A stretch of DNA of 64,000 nt from an uncultured bacterium. GTDB taxonomy: Bacteria > Cyanobacteriota > Vampirovibrionia > Gastranaerophilales > Gastranaerophilaceae. The DNA lies in contig CASFYV010000021.1 in assembly GCA_949298985.1 (NCBI GenBank), positions 1-64,000 of the forward strand, in the 5' to 3' direction. Shown here piece after piece: positions 16,333-25,652 of the stretch (positions are counted from its first letter, which is position 1; every line of letters begins with the position of its first letter). Both the position numbers and the translations under genes were made by a program. Below the pieces are notes generated by a model. The model did no database searches, was not told the DNA's origin, and saw only the letters and a list, made by a program, of their open reading frames with translations.

Positions 16333-17147
16333 ACACCAGAACCTTTTATACCAATCCCCTTTAATTTTTGCTCTATTCTACGATACCACTTTAATTTCTT
16401 CTGAAATAAAGTTTCATACCCCTTAAAATGAGCTTGACTAATGTCATAAAATTGTTTATCACAAAGAACCTCTAATGTTTTTGCCAAATAATCAGAAAAT
16501 TCTTTTCTATTAGGCTTATCATTGTCTAGTTCAATCAATTCTCCCATCTCAACTAAAACTTCAGGTCTATTATCTCGCAAAAACATATAATTAACAGCTA
16601 CAGGCATCAAAGCTACCTTTCCATATTTTTTTGCAGCTTTTTCTGCCACATAAGCAAGCCCTGTCTGAAATTCTATTGGTCTATAATTTGGAGGTTTTAT
16701 AATCCCTTGTGGAAAAAGATACAAAATATTATTAGTATCACCTAAAACTTCTACAGAATATTTTAAAGCTTCCATAGATGCTTGAGGAGATTTTTTATTA
16801 ACATTAAAGGCACCTCCTCGACGAAGTAAAGGAAATCTGTTTAATTCCTCTACCATTAAACGGATTTCTTTTTTAAAAATTCTATTACAGATATTATATC
16901 CTACAATACCATCCCACCAATTGCTATGCGGTGCAAACAAAATTATTGGAGTATCCGGAGATTTTTTATAAAAATTTTCAGCCCCTTTATAACGAAACGC
17001 ATAAAAACGATTCTCTAACATTCCGTAAAAAAATCTATCTGCCACCCACAACCAAAAAGGAGATGTTTTTGCCGGACGAAACTTTTCATCTATATTTCTT
17101 AACTTCGTCGGCGGAACCTCTGAATATAAATCCTCTAAGTTAATCAT
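16329..17147 (-). CDS. 1-acylglycerol-3-phosphate O-acyltransferase-like (PlsC family)
   Basis: 272 residues. The acyltransferase motif H74-S-N-W-W-D79 (H-x4-D) and block III F-P-Q-G-I-I-K-P-P are present. Members transfer acyl groups from acyl-ACP or acyl-CoA to lysophospholipids or related lipids at the inner membrane. I start it at the ATG at 17147 (M-I-N-L-E-D-L) rather than 17162: a -10 TATGAT lies exactly six bases before it and would remove the upstream codon from the mRNA. It is monocistronic, convergent with the TPR-glycosyltransferase gene. Confidence 0.85.
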   Translation of the reverse strand: MINLEDLYSEVPPTKLRNIDEKFRPAKTSPFWLWVADRFFYGMLENRFYAFRYKGAENFYKKSPDTPIILFAPHSNWWDGIVGYNICNRIFKKEIRLMVEELNRFPLLRRGGAFNVNKKSPQASMEALKYSVEVLGDTNNILYLFPQGIIKPPNYRPIEFQTGLAYVAEKAAKKYGKVALMPVAVNYMFLRDNRPEVLVEMGELIELDNDKPNRKEFSDYLAKTLEVLCDKQFYDISQAHFKGYETLFQKKLKWYRRIEQKLKGIGIKGSGV

Positions 17148-17153
17148 ATGTAT

Positions 17154-17182
17154 ATCATACACATTTTTTATCGTTTTGTGAA
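17154..17182 (-). promoter_or_regulatory. Leaderless-type promoter of the acyltransferase gene
   Basis: On the minus strand TTCACA (17177-17182), 17 bases, TATGAT (17154-17159), six bases, ATG at 17147. The -35 matches the consensus in five of six bases. The same geometry is seen at 10471, 19568, 22244, 27981 and 50837. Confidence 0.65.
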
Positions 17183-17211
17183 CACTTTTTTAAGTAAAAT
17201 TTACAATAAAA

Positions 17212-17243
17212 AAAGAAGAAGCTTTTTCAATAGCTTCTTCTTT
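17212..17243 (-). terminator. Terminator after pilin-like gene
   Basis: AAAGAAGAAGCT and AGCTTCTTCTTT make a perfect 12-bp stem with an eight-base loop, followed on the minus strand by a T run. It lies 18 bases past the stop of the pilin-like gene ending at 17261. Confidence 0.85.
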
Positions 17244-17260
17244 CATTATCTTTTTTAATC

Positions 17261-17992
17261 CTATCTATAATTTATACTATAACCTTCTTCAATAACTCTC
17301 GCTGTACAAGAAAACCCATCTCCTTTAGGATCTTTACCCGCACACGCAGATTCATCCGACCATAATTTAATTTCTGAGTTATAATCCTTTACAGCTTCAC
17401 TACCATAAGGATATAAATCACCTGTTTCTCCAATATAAAATCTATATATATCCTTACCATAGATATTTGGACCTTTATCACCATTTACATCCAAAATTAA
17501 ATCTGCAACAGGATTACAAAATTCTTTATTACAATTTGATGTATATGATGCCGGATAAAAAATAAAATTATATGTAGCAGAATTAGCCATATAAAATCTT
17601 ACATAACTATTCATTGTATTATCAGCTGTCAATTTCAAATTGTTTACTTTAATATTTGCAGGAATGCCACTTGTCATTTTATCTACTTTAAAATATTTAC
17701 CAAATTGCTTTTTTACCTGTTCTTTAATATCTTGACCAGAACTAGCACTTACACCTTGCGATACTAAATCACTCCATAAAACAGTATCTCTAATATCATC
17801 AACATCTTCTTTTGCTTTCATTTGTGCAAAACCAGATTTCAGAACAGAAACATTTGTCCTTAAACTTTGAGCCATAACATTCTTATCAATATCTGCCTTT
17901 AAATTTGGTAAAGTTACTGAAGCAATTACACCTATCACTGCTAGAGTAATTAAAACTTCTGCAAGAGTAAAACCTTTCTTTAAAATTTTCAT
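17261..17992 (-). CDS. Type IV pilin-like (pseudopilin) protein
   Basis: 243 residues. The class III prepilin signal M-K-I-L-K-K-G/F-T-L-A-E-V-L-I-T-L has cleavage after Gly7 and Glu at +5 of the mature protein, followed by a hydrophobic helix. A segment with D-V-N-G-D-K-G-P-N (about residue 160) and G-x-L-x-P-x-G-S is shared with the second pilin-like protein at 29270 and may be a calcium-type loop. Cysteines in the last third could form disulfides. The start is the ATG at 17992, behind AGAGGTG. No pilus assembly genes lie nearby, so it is an orphan minor pilin or pseudopilin. Confidence 0.88.
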   Translation of the reverse strand: MKILKKGFTLAEVLITLAVIGVIASVTLPNLKADIDKNVMAQSLRTNVSVLKSGFAQMKAKEDVDDIRDTVLWSDLVSQGVSASSGQDIKEQVKKQFGKYFKVDKMTSGIPANIKVNNLKLTADNTMNSYVRFYMANSATYNFIFYPASYTSNCNKEFCNPVADLILDVNGDKGPNIYGKDIYRFYIGETGDLYPYGSEAVKDYNSEIKLWSDESACAGKDPKGDGFSCTARVIEEGYSINYR

Positions 17993-18028
17993 AAAAACAC
18001 CTCTTCTCATTTAACTAAATGGATTATA

Positions 18029-19561
18029 TCAAATTTTTTCAAGAGTATCAACTCTATATTGTAAAGCTTGTGTTAAATGTGATAAATTTATATTTTCATC
18101 ATTCTTTAAATCTGCAATTGTTCTTGCTAATTTTAAAATTCTGTTATATTTTCTTCCTGATAACAAATATTTTTGAGATGCTAATTTCATAAAACCCAAA
18201 GATTCCTTATCTAATACACAATATTTCTTTATCTGACTTGGATTCAATTCTGAATTCGTATAGATATCCTCTTTTTTATATCTGTCTTTTTGAATTTTTC
18301 TAGCTTCTACAACTCTCTTTTTAATATCATAAGAACTTTCAGTTTTTTCCTTAGAATTAACTAATTCATCTGCTGTTAAACGAGGAACATTAACAAACAA
18401 ATCAATTCTATCCAACAATGGACCTGAAATCTTTGCTCTATATTTTTGTATTTGATATTCAGAACAAGTACATTGTTTTTCCCTATCACCTAAAAAACCA
18501 CAAGGACAAGGATTCATAGCACCTACCAGAATAAATTGAGCAGGATATTTTATAGAATTCTTTGTTCTTGAAATCACAATTTCACCATCTTCTAAAGGCT
18601 GTCTTAAAACTTCTAATATTTGCCTTGGAAACTCCGGCATCTCATCTAAAAATAAAACACCTCTATGAGCAAGAGTAATTTCACCCGGCTTTGGATTAGC
18701 TCCTCCACCAATTATTCCATTTTGAGATGCTGTGTGATGTATAACCCTAAAAGGACGTTCTACTATTAAAGGTTTCTCTTTAGTCACTAACCCACAAATA
18801 CTATATATCTTTGTTAATTCAATTGCTTCATCCATTTCTAACGGAGGCAAAATTGATGCAAAACATCTTGCCATTAAAGTCTTACCTGAGCCGGGAGAAC
18901 CTGACATTAATATATTATGTCCTCCTGCAGCTGCTATTTCTAAAGCCTTTTTTGCTTTTTGCTGACCCTTTACATCTTTAAAATCATACTCAAAAACTTC
19001 ATCTATATTTTCAATAAAAAATTTTGAAACATCAACTTTAGTTTCTGTTATTTTTTCGCCTGAAAAATGATTGACAATATCTCTTAAATGATTAACTCCA
19101 AATACATTCATTTCAGCTACTAAAGCTGCTTCTTCAGAATTTTCTTTTGGTACAAAAACATTCTTTACTCCTGCTTCTTTTAAACCTATTACCAAAGGCA
19201 ATGTTCCGTTTATTTTTCTTAAAGACCCATCTAATGATAATTCTCCTAAATATGCAGTTTCATCACTATCTGGGATTTCAATACCTTGCTCTTTTAAAAT
19301 CCCAACAGCTATGGGCAAATCAAAATTTGTACCTTCTTTTTTTACATCTGCAGGCGCCAAATTTATAATAACTTTCCCTGTCGGAAAAGAAAAACCGGAA
19401 TTCTTTATCGCAGACCTAACCCTTTCCCTAGCTTCATTTATGGCATTATCAGGCAACCCGACAATACTAAGACTTGGCAGAGAATTTATTACATCTACCT
19501 CGACATCTATCTTAAAAGAATTTATACCAATTGCAGCAGATGTTAAAGTTTTCGTTACCAT
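18029..19561 (-). CDS. comM: ComM/YifB family AAA+ ATPase (Mg chelatase-like)
   Basis: 510 residues. It has the N-terminal ChlI-like domain (G-L-P-D-N-A-I-N-E-A-R-E-R-V), Walker A G-S-P-G-S-G-K-T near residue 220, Walker B L-F-L-D-E-M-P-E-F, and the C-P-C-G-F-L-G-D cysteine loop. ComM is a hexameric helicase that promotes branch migration of incoming DNA during natural transformation. dprA (24576), another transformation gene, is also in this window. The start is ATG 19561, six bases after TATAAT; the upstream in-frame start at 19579 lies within the promoter. Confidence 0.92.
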   Translation of the reverse strand: MVTKTLTSAAIGINSFKIDVEVDVINSLPSLSIVGLPDNAINEARERVRSAIKNSGFSFPTGKVIINLAPADVKKEGTNFDLPIAVGILKEQGIEIPDSDETAYLGELSLDGSLRKINGTLPLVIGLKEAGVKNVFVPKENSEEAALVAEMNVFGVNHLRDIVNHFSGEKITETKVDVSKFFIENIDEVFEYDFKDVKGQQKAKKALEIAAAGGHNILMSGSPGSGKTLMARCFASILPPLEMDEAIELTKIYSICGLVTKEKPLIVERPFRVIHHTASQNGIIGGGANPKPGEITLAHRGVLFLDEMPEFPRQILEVLRQPLEDGEIVISRTKNSIKYPAQFILVGAMNPCPCGFLGDREKQCTCSEYQIQKYRAKISGPLLDRIDLFVNVPRLTADELVNSKEKTESSYDIKKRVVEARKIQKDRYKKEDIYTNSELNPSQIKKYCVLDKESLGFMKLASQKYLLSGRKYNRILKLARTIADLKNDENINLSHLTQALQYRVDTLEKI

Positions 19562-19567
19562 AAAACA

Positions 19568-19596
19568 ATTATAATACAAAATTATACATCTGGTAA
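19568..19596 (-). promoter_or_regulatory. Leaderless-type promoter of comM
   Basis: On the minus strand TTACCA (19591-19596), 17 bases, TATAAT (19568-19573), six bases, ATG at 19561. The -35 lies inside the 3' end of the upstream small gene. Confidence 0.6.
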
Positions 19597-19833
19597 CATA
19601 GAAGATATTTCAGCAACTATTCTTGCCAAATCCGGACCGCCAAATATTGCCTCCAATATCAAACCAGCATTTATTATCGTAGTTTCCCTATATTCCATCG
19701 TATCGACGTCTATTATATTAAATTCAATATAATCATCCCCAACGTAAACAACTTTGCCGTACTCAGCACCAGTTGCCCATCTTAAAAATACATACTTTTG
19801 CTCAAATATTTTTAGTCTATTTATTAATCTCAT
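19582..19833 (-). CDS. Conserved small protein, 83 residues
   Basis: Not tied to a named family with confidence. The sequence is compact and well structured: L-R-W-A-T-G-A-E-Y-G-K-V-V-Y-V-G-D-D-Y-I-E-F, then D-V-D-T-M-E-Y-R-E-T-T-I-I-N. This alternation of short strands resembles a small beta-barrel (Sm-like or KOW-like), and the last 25 residues form a helix. No signal peptide. GAAGGCG serves as Shine-Dalgarno. It precedes comM by 20 bases, but comM has its own promoter. A structural nucleic-acid-binding role is only a guess. Confidence 0.7.
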   Translation of the reverse strand: MRLINRLKIFEQKYVFLRWATGAEYGKVVYVGDDYIEFNIIDVDTMEYRETTIINAGLILEAIFGGPDLARIVAEISSMLPDV

Positions 19834-19902
19834 ATCTACGCCTTCATGTATATATTATTAGTCTTTTTTTTCTCAAAGTCAAACTTTTAAATATCTATAA
19901 CT

Positions 19903-20553
19903 TTAAGTTAACTTCATTAAATAATTTTTTAAAATCATCTGTGCATCATCATTTAGAGAGATAAATTTATATATATACAAAACCTCGCCATAATGATTTT
20001 CAATCTCAGATTTTTCTCTCACAAATTTTGCTTCCGTTATCAATTTCCCTTCCGGAAAATTTATAATTAAATCATGTGGCAATTCTAATGTCAAAGTTCC
20101 TGAAAACCGTTTATAAATACTTGGAATATTTTGCTTTGAAAAAAACGAAACCCCTCCTGTCGATAAATCATATGAAACAGCTTCTATAATATATCCATCA
20201 TTAAACTTTATACTTAAAGGTAATTCAACCATCTTTCTTGAACTACTTCTACATTGTATAAAATCCCATTTCGAAGGAAGTGTTATTGTATAAATAATAT
20301 CCCTTAAAGATAAATTTGCATCCTTTATCAAAATAGAAGCTTTGTATATCCCATCCTCAGTATATACAACAAGCTCTGCCTGTGTTTTTTTCTTTGGTTT
20401 TTCAAAATTTGTTCCCATTTGCGCCGCAAAATAACATTCTTTGTTATCCATAAATCTTAATTTTACAGCTTCTTTCTTTTTTATATTATTTTTATCTAAA
20501 TATATTAAATATATTTTAGTAACTGATGTATTACGTAAAATATTTTGTTGCAT
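19903..20553 (-). CDS. PilZ-domain cyclic di-GMP-binding protein
   Basis: 216 residues with an N-terminal YcgR-like flanking domain (about 1-100) and a PilZ domain (about 105-210). The PilZ ligand signature is present: R-S-S-S-R-K with both arginines, followed by D-L-S-T-G-G (the D/N-x-S-x-x-G motif). Such proteins slow motility or regulate surface polymers or pili when cyclic di-GMP rises. With YajQ at 1299, it indicates cyclic di-GMP signalling. No cyclase or phosphodiesterase lies in this window. Confidence 0.85.
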   Translation of the reverse strand: MQQNILRNTSVTKIYLIYLDKNNIKKKEAVKLRFMDNKECYFAAQMGTNFEKPKKKTQAELVVYTEDGIYKASILIKDANLSLRDIIYTITLPSKWDFIQCRSSSRKMVELPLSIKFNDGYIIEAVSYDLSTGGVSFFSKQNIPSIYKRFSGTLTLELPHDLIINFPEGKLITEAKFVREKSEIENHYGEVLYIYKFISLNDDAQMILKNYLMKLT

Positions 20554-20625
20554 AGCTGAACTCTTTCTTATAAAAATACCAAACTACTTATTTATAATAA
20601 CAGCCTCGTTCTATAAATTCAAGTT

Positions 20626-21120
20626 CTAAACAACAAGCCAATCATATAAATCTCTAATTTCACCAAAATTAAAATCTTTTAAAACAAATTGTGTCGACAA
20701 ATTTTGCCTAATTGGATTTATAAAAAATTCATTATCTTTATATACTTGAAAATAATTTTTACCTTCATTTACACAATATGGAACAACAACTTTCCCTTGA
20801 CTGTTCAAATACGCCAATCCATGAACTCTACAAACTATTGGTCGATATTTATATACACTGCATTCTTTATTAATTAAAAAAGGACAAACTCCACCTTTCT
20901 TAATCATACTAAAATTATTTTGTAAAACTTTTTTAATAGAATTATCCAATTTAGAATAACCTAACATCAAATATTCTAATTCAATTTGTGAAAGCGGATA
21001 ATCTCCTTTTTCACAACAAGCAGAACAACCTTTCTTACAAAAAAAATAATTTTTATATTCCTGTTGATATAGTTCTAATTGTCTATCAAAAAGTTCTAAA
21101 AACTCAGAATACCTAATCAA
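20626..21120 (-). CDS. YkgJ-family cysteine-cluster protein
   Basis: 164 residues. The signature C-K-K-G-C-S-A-C-C (residues about 28-36) plus later Cys residues in V-C-P-F-L-I, E-C-S-V-Y and V-C-R-V-H-G fit the YkgJ/CxxCxxCC family, which binds zinc or an iron-sulfur cluster and is uncharacterised. It begins within the last codons of the upstream gene (four-base overlap), so the two are translated together. Confidence 0.85.
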   Translation of the reverse strand: MIRYSEFLELFDRQLELYQQEYKNYFFCKKGCSACCEKGDYPLSQIELEYLMLGYSKLDNSIKKVLQNNFSMIKKGGVCPFLINKECSVYKYRPIVCRVHGLAYLNSQGKVVVPYCVNEGKNYFQVYKDNEFFINPIRQNLSTQFVLKDFNFGEIRDLYDWLVV

Positions 21121-21749
21121 CGTCTACCCCAAAATCTTGCCCAAAAACTTTTTGATTCATGACTTTCAAGTTGTTCTATTCTTTGAGAAAGTTCTTTATT
21201 ATGCTCCAACAATTCTTTCACTTGTTTTGCTAAAATCTCATTATCCCTTTTATACCCACCAGCTTCAATCAATTGAGATGTAAAATTAGAATTTTTTATA
21301 TCATCACTAATTTTCTTAGCAACAGCTTCCGCTAACATCTGTAAAGTCTGACTAGATACATCTAATGTAAAACTCTTACCTGAAGATGTTGTTTCAACTG
21401 GCAAATCTTCTTTTGTAACAAGCTCAGCTGACTCATTTTCATCTTTACTATTTTCATTAAGCAAATCACTAACCATTATTGGTTGAACGCTTTTTTCATC
21501 ACTTTTTTCTATCTTGGCTTCTATTCTGGACAATTTTGTTATTATTTGTTCATCACTATAACCTTGAGCCTTTAAAGAAATACCTTTCTTGATTTTTTCT
21601 AAAGCCAAATCATCATAAAATTCTAGACCATTTTCATCTTCGTATATAGATTCTATCTTCCAATCTTCTAAAAACAAATCTAAGGAGTGTTGATCAATAT
21701 AATAATTTTCAGCATTCAAACTTTTTAATATTGATTCCCTGTTAAACAT
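21117..21749 (-). CDS. MerR-like winged-helix plus coiled-coil protein
   Basis: 210 residues. Residues about 25-70 (F-L-E-D-W-K-I-E-S-I, Y-D-D-L-A-L-E-K-I-K-K-G-I, G-Y-S-D-E-Q-I) resemble the DNA-binding winged helix of MerR-like proteins. A variable acidic linker follows (about 75-125). The C-terminal part is helical with a coiled coil (L-L-E-H-N-K-E-L-S-Q-R-I-E-Q-L) and ends with a basic-aromatic tail F-W-A-R-F-W-G-R-R. This resembles helix-turn-helix/coiled-coil proteins such as RacA-like DNA-binding factors. Function not known. Confidence 0.6.
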   Translation of the reverse strand: MFNRESILKSLNAENYYIDQHSLDLFLEDWKIESIYEDENGLEFYDDLALEKIKKGISLKAQGYSDEQIITKLSRIEAKIEKSDEKSVQPIMVSDLLNENSKDENESAELVTKEDLPVETTSSGKSFTLDVSSQTLQMLAEAVAKKISDDIKNSNFTSQLIEAGGYKRDNEILAKQVKELLEHNKELSQRIEQLESHESKSFWARFWGRR

Positions 21750-21790
21750 TTTTTAACCCCTTTCCCAGACGACATATTCCCAAAATAATA

Positions 21791-22237
21791 TTATCTTCTT
21801 ACTAATCTTGCTAAATCTCTTTCCTGCGATTTTTTAGTTAAAGCTTCTCTTTTATCATAAAGCTTTTTACCTTTCGCAAGACCTATCTCAAGTTTAGCAA
21901 AACCATTTGATAAAAACAATTCTAAAGGAATAATTGTTACACCATCTTTTTTTACTTTATCCAACATCTTTAAAATTTCTCTTTTTTGCAAAAGTAATTT
22001 TCTTACTCTATCAGGCTTGTGATTAAACCTATTACCCTGCTCATAAGGAGAAATATGCATACCGTATAAAAAAACTTCATTATCTTCAATTTTTGCAAAA
22101 GAATCTTTCAAATTGACCATTCCTTTTCTGATAGACTTTATCTCAGTCCCTGTTAAAACAAGTCCAGCTACAAATTTATCAAAAATCAAAAAATCATGAA
22201 ATGCTTTTCTATTAACTGATATACTTTTCTTATTCAT
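21791..22237 (-). CDS. smpB: SmpB, tmRNA-binding protein
   Basis: 148 residues with the SmpB barrel (K-A-F-H-D-F, G-L-V-L-T-G-T-E-I-K-S-I-R), the R-x-R-K-L-L-L region, and the C-terminal tail K-K-L-Y-D-K-R-E needed in the ribosome A site. It delivers tmRNA to stalled ribosomes. With RqcH (55189) the cell has both tmRNA and large-subunit rescue systems. The ATG at 22237 is preceded by TATAAT at a six-base distance; the upstream in-frame ATG at 22255 lies in the promoter. Confidence 0.95.
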   Translation of the reverse strand: MNKKSISVNRKAFHDFLIFDKFVAGLVLTGTEIKSIRKGMVNLKDSFAKIEDNEVFLYGMHISPYEQGNRFNHKPDRVRKLLLQKREILKMLDKVKKDGVTIIPLELFLSNGFAKLEIGLAKGKKLYDKREALTKKSQERDLARLVRR

Positions 22238-22243
22238 ACGAGC

Positions 22244-22272
22244 ATTATAATGCAAATAAATAGGTTTGTATA
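22244..22272 (-). promoter_or_regulatory. Leaderless-type promoter of smpB
   Basis: On the minus strand TATACA (22267-22272), 17 bases, a perfect TATAAT (22244-22249), six bases, ATG at 22237. It lies partly in the 41-base gap after topA. Confidence 0.6.
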
Positions 22273-22278
22273 GTAAAA

Positions 22279-24579
22279 TTACTCATCAGGATTAGACTCA
22301 AGAGAAGACATCTCCTTCTTATAAGAACAAGTTTTATTCGAACAAACCTCGAAAAATCCATTTTTAGTATTCTTTTTTAAAAGCAATTCTCCACATTCAG
22401 GACAGACATTTCCAGTAGGTTCATCCCAAAGTGCATATGAACATTCCGGATATCTGTTACATCCATAAAAAACTTTGCCATACTTAGATTTTTTTTCTAT
22501 AATAACACCTTCACCACATTTAGGACACTTTACACCAGTAGAACGAACATATTTTTTACGATTCCCGCATTCCTTGCACTCTAAATACTTACCATAAGGT
22601 CCAACTTTCATAACCATTTCACCGGAACACTTCTCACATTTTTCATCAACTGATTGAGAAACTTTGTCTTCTCCTTCTATACTATCCAATTCCATACTAT
22701 TATTTAAAGAAATAATAGTCTTACATTCCGGATACCCTGAACATCCCAAAAACTGTGTTCCAAAACGACTTGTTTTAACAAGCATAACTTTCCCACAATT
22801 AGGACATTTTTTATCACTTTCTATAACAACTTTTTGAGCTGTCTTCATAACAGAATTAACAACTTCCATAAAAGGAGAATAGAACTCCTTCAAAACAACA
22901 TTCCACACCGCTTTCTTTTCAGCAATCAAATCAAGCTTTTCTTCCATGCCTGCAGTAAACTTATAATCCATAATATTTGCAAACTGACTTACAAGCTGTT
23001 TACAAACAGTTCTCCCTAAAAGAGTTGGAACCAAAGCCTTGTCTTTTTTTTCTACATATTTTCTTGTCTGAATAACTGTAATAATAGTAGCATAAGTAGA
23101 AGGTCGACCAATTCCATGTTCTTCTAAAGCCTTTACCAATGATGCTTCATTATATCTTGGAGGAGGTTGAGTAAAATGTTGCTTTGGCTGAATTTCCTTA
23201 CACTTAACTTTATCCCCCTTTTCTAAATCAGGAATTTTTGCATCAGCTTCTTTTTCATCTTCTTCCGCATCATTATAAAGTTTCAAAAAGCCATCAAACA
23301 AAATCTTACTAGTTCCAGCTTTCAAATTATAATCTCCAGCTTTTATATCAATCGTTTTATTAGCAATTTCTGCAGGAGCCATCTGAGAAGACATAAACTT
23401 TTCCCAAATCAATTTATATAATTTATATTGCTCTGCTGATAAGTACTGTTTTATACTTTCAGGAGTTCTTTCAGGATAAGAAGGTCTAATTGCTTCGTGA
23501 GCATCTTGTACATTTTGTTTTCCTTTAACATAAACATTTGTAGTTGAAGGATAATATTTCTCACCATAATTTTGAATAATAAAATCTTTTGCCATCTGAT
23601 GAGCGTCATCTGAGATTCTGACACTATCAGTTCTCATATAAGTAATTAGACCAACAGGAGTGCCATCTATTTCTATACCTTCATATAATTTCTGAGCAAC
23701 TTGCATTGTTTTTGAAACACCAAACCCCAACTTTGAACTTGCTGCTCTTTGTAATGTTGACGTTATAAATGGTGCAGTTGGTTTTCTCTTTGTTTCCTTT
23801 TTAGTAACTTTATCAACCTCAAATTCCGTTTCCGGATTAAGAAGAAACTCTTTTATCTTATTAGCTTCTTCTTCGTTATTTATTTCAATTTTTTTATTTT
23901 TATATTTATTAACTTCCGCCTCAAAAAGCTTTCCATCCTTATCCATAATAGTATGAATAGACCAATATTCTTTTGGCACAAAAGCTTCTATTTCTTCTTC
24001 TCTCTCACAAATCATTCTTAAAGCAACAGACTGTACTCTCCCAGCAGACAAACGATAATTCCCTAATTGTTTCCAGAGAACAGGAGATAATTTATAACCT
24101 ACAAGCTTATCTAAAATTTGTCTTGTCTGTTGAGCTTTAACCTTATCCATATCAATTTGACGAGAATGTTCTACAGCATATTTTACAGCCTTTGGAGTAA
24201 TCTCGTTAAACTCAATTCTAAAAACTTTATCATCAGGAACTTCCAATAATTCTCTAACGTGCCAAGCTATAGCCTCTCCTTCTCTATCAGGGTCGGATGC
24301 TAAATATATTTTATCAGAACGCTTTGCTAATTCGTTTAATTTTGTTACAACTTTCTTTTTTTCAGGAATTACAACATAGGTAGGTTTAAAATCATTATTA
24401 ACATCAAAACCTAAAACATTTTCCGGCAAATTTCTAACATGACCAAAACTAGCTTCAATCTGATAGCTATCTCCTAAAATCTTTTTAATAGTCTTTGATT
24501 TTGCAGGAGACTCAACTATTACTAAAGCTTTTTCTTTCTTTGTTTTAGTAGCTTTTTTCTCACTTACGGCTGCTGTCAT
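22279..24579 (-). CDS. topA: DNA topoisomerase I
   Basis: 766 residues. The TOPRIM domain (A-L-V-I-V-E-S-P-A-K-S-K-T-I) with its acidic D-P-D-R-E-G-E-A-I-A-W-H, and the catalytic tyrosine in L-I-T-Y-M-R-T-D-S near residue 315, are intact. The C terminus carries several C4 zinc ribbons (C-P-N-C-G-K, C-E-K-C-S-G, C-P-K-C-G-E, C-P-E-C-G-E). The enzyme relaxes negative supercoils. It is the last gene of a tightly overlapping operon lptC-lptA-TPR-dprA-topA (four-base overlap with dprA). The order dprA-topA is common in bacteria. Confidence 0.97.
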   Translation of the reverse strand: MTAAVSEKKATKTKKEKALVIVESPAKSKTIKKILGDSYQIEASFGHVRNLPENVLGFDVNNDFKPTYVVIPEKKKVVTKLNELAKRSDKIYLASDPDREGEAIAWHVRELLEVPDDKVFRIEFNEITPKAVKYAVEHSRQIDMDKVKAQQTRQILDKLVGYKLSPVLWKQLGNYRLSAGRVQSVALRMICEREEEIEAFVPKEYWSIHTIMDKDGKLFEAEVNKYKNKKIEINNEEEANKIKEFLLNPETEFEVDKVTKKETKRKPTAPFITSTLQRAASSKLGFGVSKTMQVAQKLYEGIEIDGTPVGLITYMRTDSVRISDDAHQMAKDFIIQNYGEKYYPSTTNVYVKGKQNVQDAHEAIRPSYPERTPESIKQYLSAEQYKLYKLIWEKFMSSQMAPAEIANKTIDIKAGDYNLKAGTSKILFDGFLKLYNDAEEDEKEADAKIPDLEKGDKVKCKEIQPKQHFTQPPPRYNEASLVKALEEHGIGRPSTYATIITVIQTRKYVEKKDKALVPTLLGRTVCKQLVSQFANIMDYKFTAGMEEKLDLIAEKKAVWNVVLKEFYSPFMEVVNSVMKTAQKVVIESDKKCPNCGKVMLVKTSRFGTQFLGCSGYPECKTIISLNNSMELDSIEGEDKVSQSVDEKCEKCSGEMVMKVGPYGKYLECKECGNRKKYVRSTGVKCPKCGEGVIIEKKSKYGKVFYGCNRYPECSYALWDEPTGNVCPECGELLLKKNTKNGFFEVCSNKTCSYKKEMSSLESNPDE

Positions 24580-25652
24580 GCTTTTTTATACCTATCACCC
24601 TCTACTTGTATAATTAAACCCTTTATTTCCATCATCGTTAAAAGAGTTAATAACTCTGATGTTTCCATTTTTACTACAGACTGTATTTCATCAAACCCCT
24701 TTGGTTCAATTTCTATTATATCAAAAACTATTTTTTCTATACTATTAAGTTCTATTTTTTCTTCAGACTTGTTTACAACTTCCCAACCTAAATAATTTAA
24801 AATATCCTCTCCAGATGTCACTATACTTGCTCCATCTTTAATTAACTTATAAATTCCTTCTGTATTTGAATTATTAATAGCTCCGGGAATACACATAAGC
24901 TCTCGACCTTGCTCTAAAGTTAAATTAGCAGAAATTAAAGCACCACTTTTTAATGCTGCCTCACCAACTACAGTTCCATAACTTAATCCGGTAACAATCC
25001 TATTCCTTTCAGGGAAACGAAATTTTAAAGGCTCAAACGTTGGATAATACTCAGTTATGACAGCCCCACTGCCTGACTCAATTTGTTTATAAAGATCCTT
25101 ATTTGTACTTGGGTATGTAAAATCCAAACCACTTGCAATAACACCTATCGTCTTTAAATTATTATCAATAGCACTTCTGTGCGAAACTGCATCAATTCCT
25201 GCAGCTAGACCTGATACAATACAAACATCAGTGTTTGATAAATCAGAAATAACTTTATTTACCCCTTCTTTACCATTAAAACTGGCTTTTCTTGAACCAA
25301 CAAATGCGACTGTTTTTTCTAAATTACAAGAAAATAAATCACCTTTATAATACAAAGTCATTGGTGGATTAGAAATTTGAGAAAGCATATAAGGATAATT
25401 TTCATCCTCATAAGTTAAAATGTTTATTCCTCGTTTTTGAACTTCTTCAAAAGCCTTATCAGGATCAACAAGCTTTTTCTTTTCAATAAAATTTTCAGCC
25501 TTTCTTACACTCAAACCCTCTATTTGTTTTAAATCTGAAAGTTTAGCATTAAAAGCGACTTCTATATCACCAAAATAATCATATAGAGATTTAATAAAAG
25601 TAGAACTAAGTTGATCTATTGCAGAAAAAGCTACCCAATATTTTGTTTTCAT
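24576..25652 (-). CDS. dprA: DNA processing protein DprA
   Basis: 358 residues. A helix-hairpin-helix head (about 20-70), the Rossmann-type DprA core with F-V-G-S-R-K-A-S, S-G-L-A-A-G-I-D-A-V-S-H and R-F-P-E-R-N-R-I-V-T-G, and a C-terminal winged-helix domain (about 295-355) are all present. DprA protects incoming single-stranded DNA and loads RecA during transformation. Together with comM it indicates natural competence, although uptake genes are outside this window. It overlaps both neighbours by four bases. Confidence 0.95.
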   Translation of the reverse strand: MKTKYWVAFSAIDQLSSTFIKSLYDYFGDIEVAFNAKLSDLKQIEGLSVRKAENFIEKKKLVDPDKAFEEVQKRGINILTYEDENYPYMLSQISNPPMTLYYKGDLFSCNLEKTVAFVGSRKASFNGKEGVNKVISDLSNTDVCIVSGLAAGIDAVSHRSAIDNNLKTIGVIASGLDFTYPSTNKDLYKQIESGSGAVITEYYPTFEPLKFRFPERNRIVTGLSYGTVVGEAALKSGALISANLTLEQGRELMCIPGAINNSNTEGIYKLIKDGASIVTSGEDILNYLGWEVVNKSEEKIELNSIEKIVFDIIEIEPKGFDEIQSVVKMETSELLTLLTMMEIKGLIIQVEGDRYKKA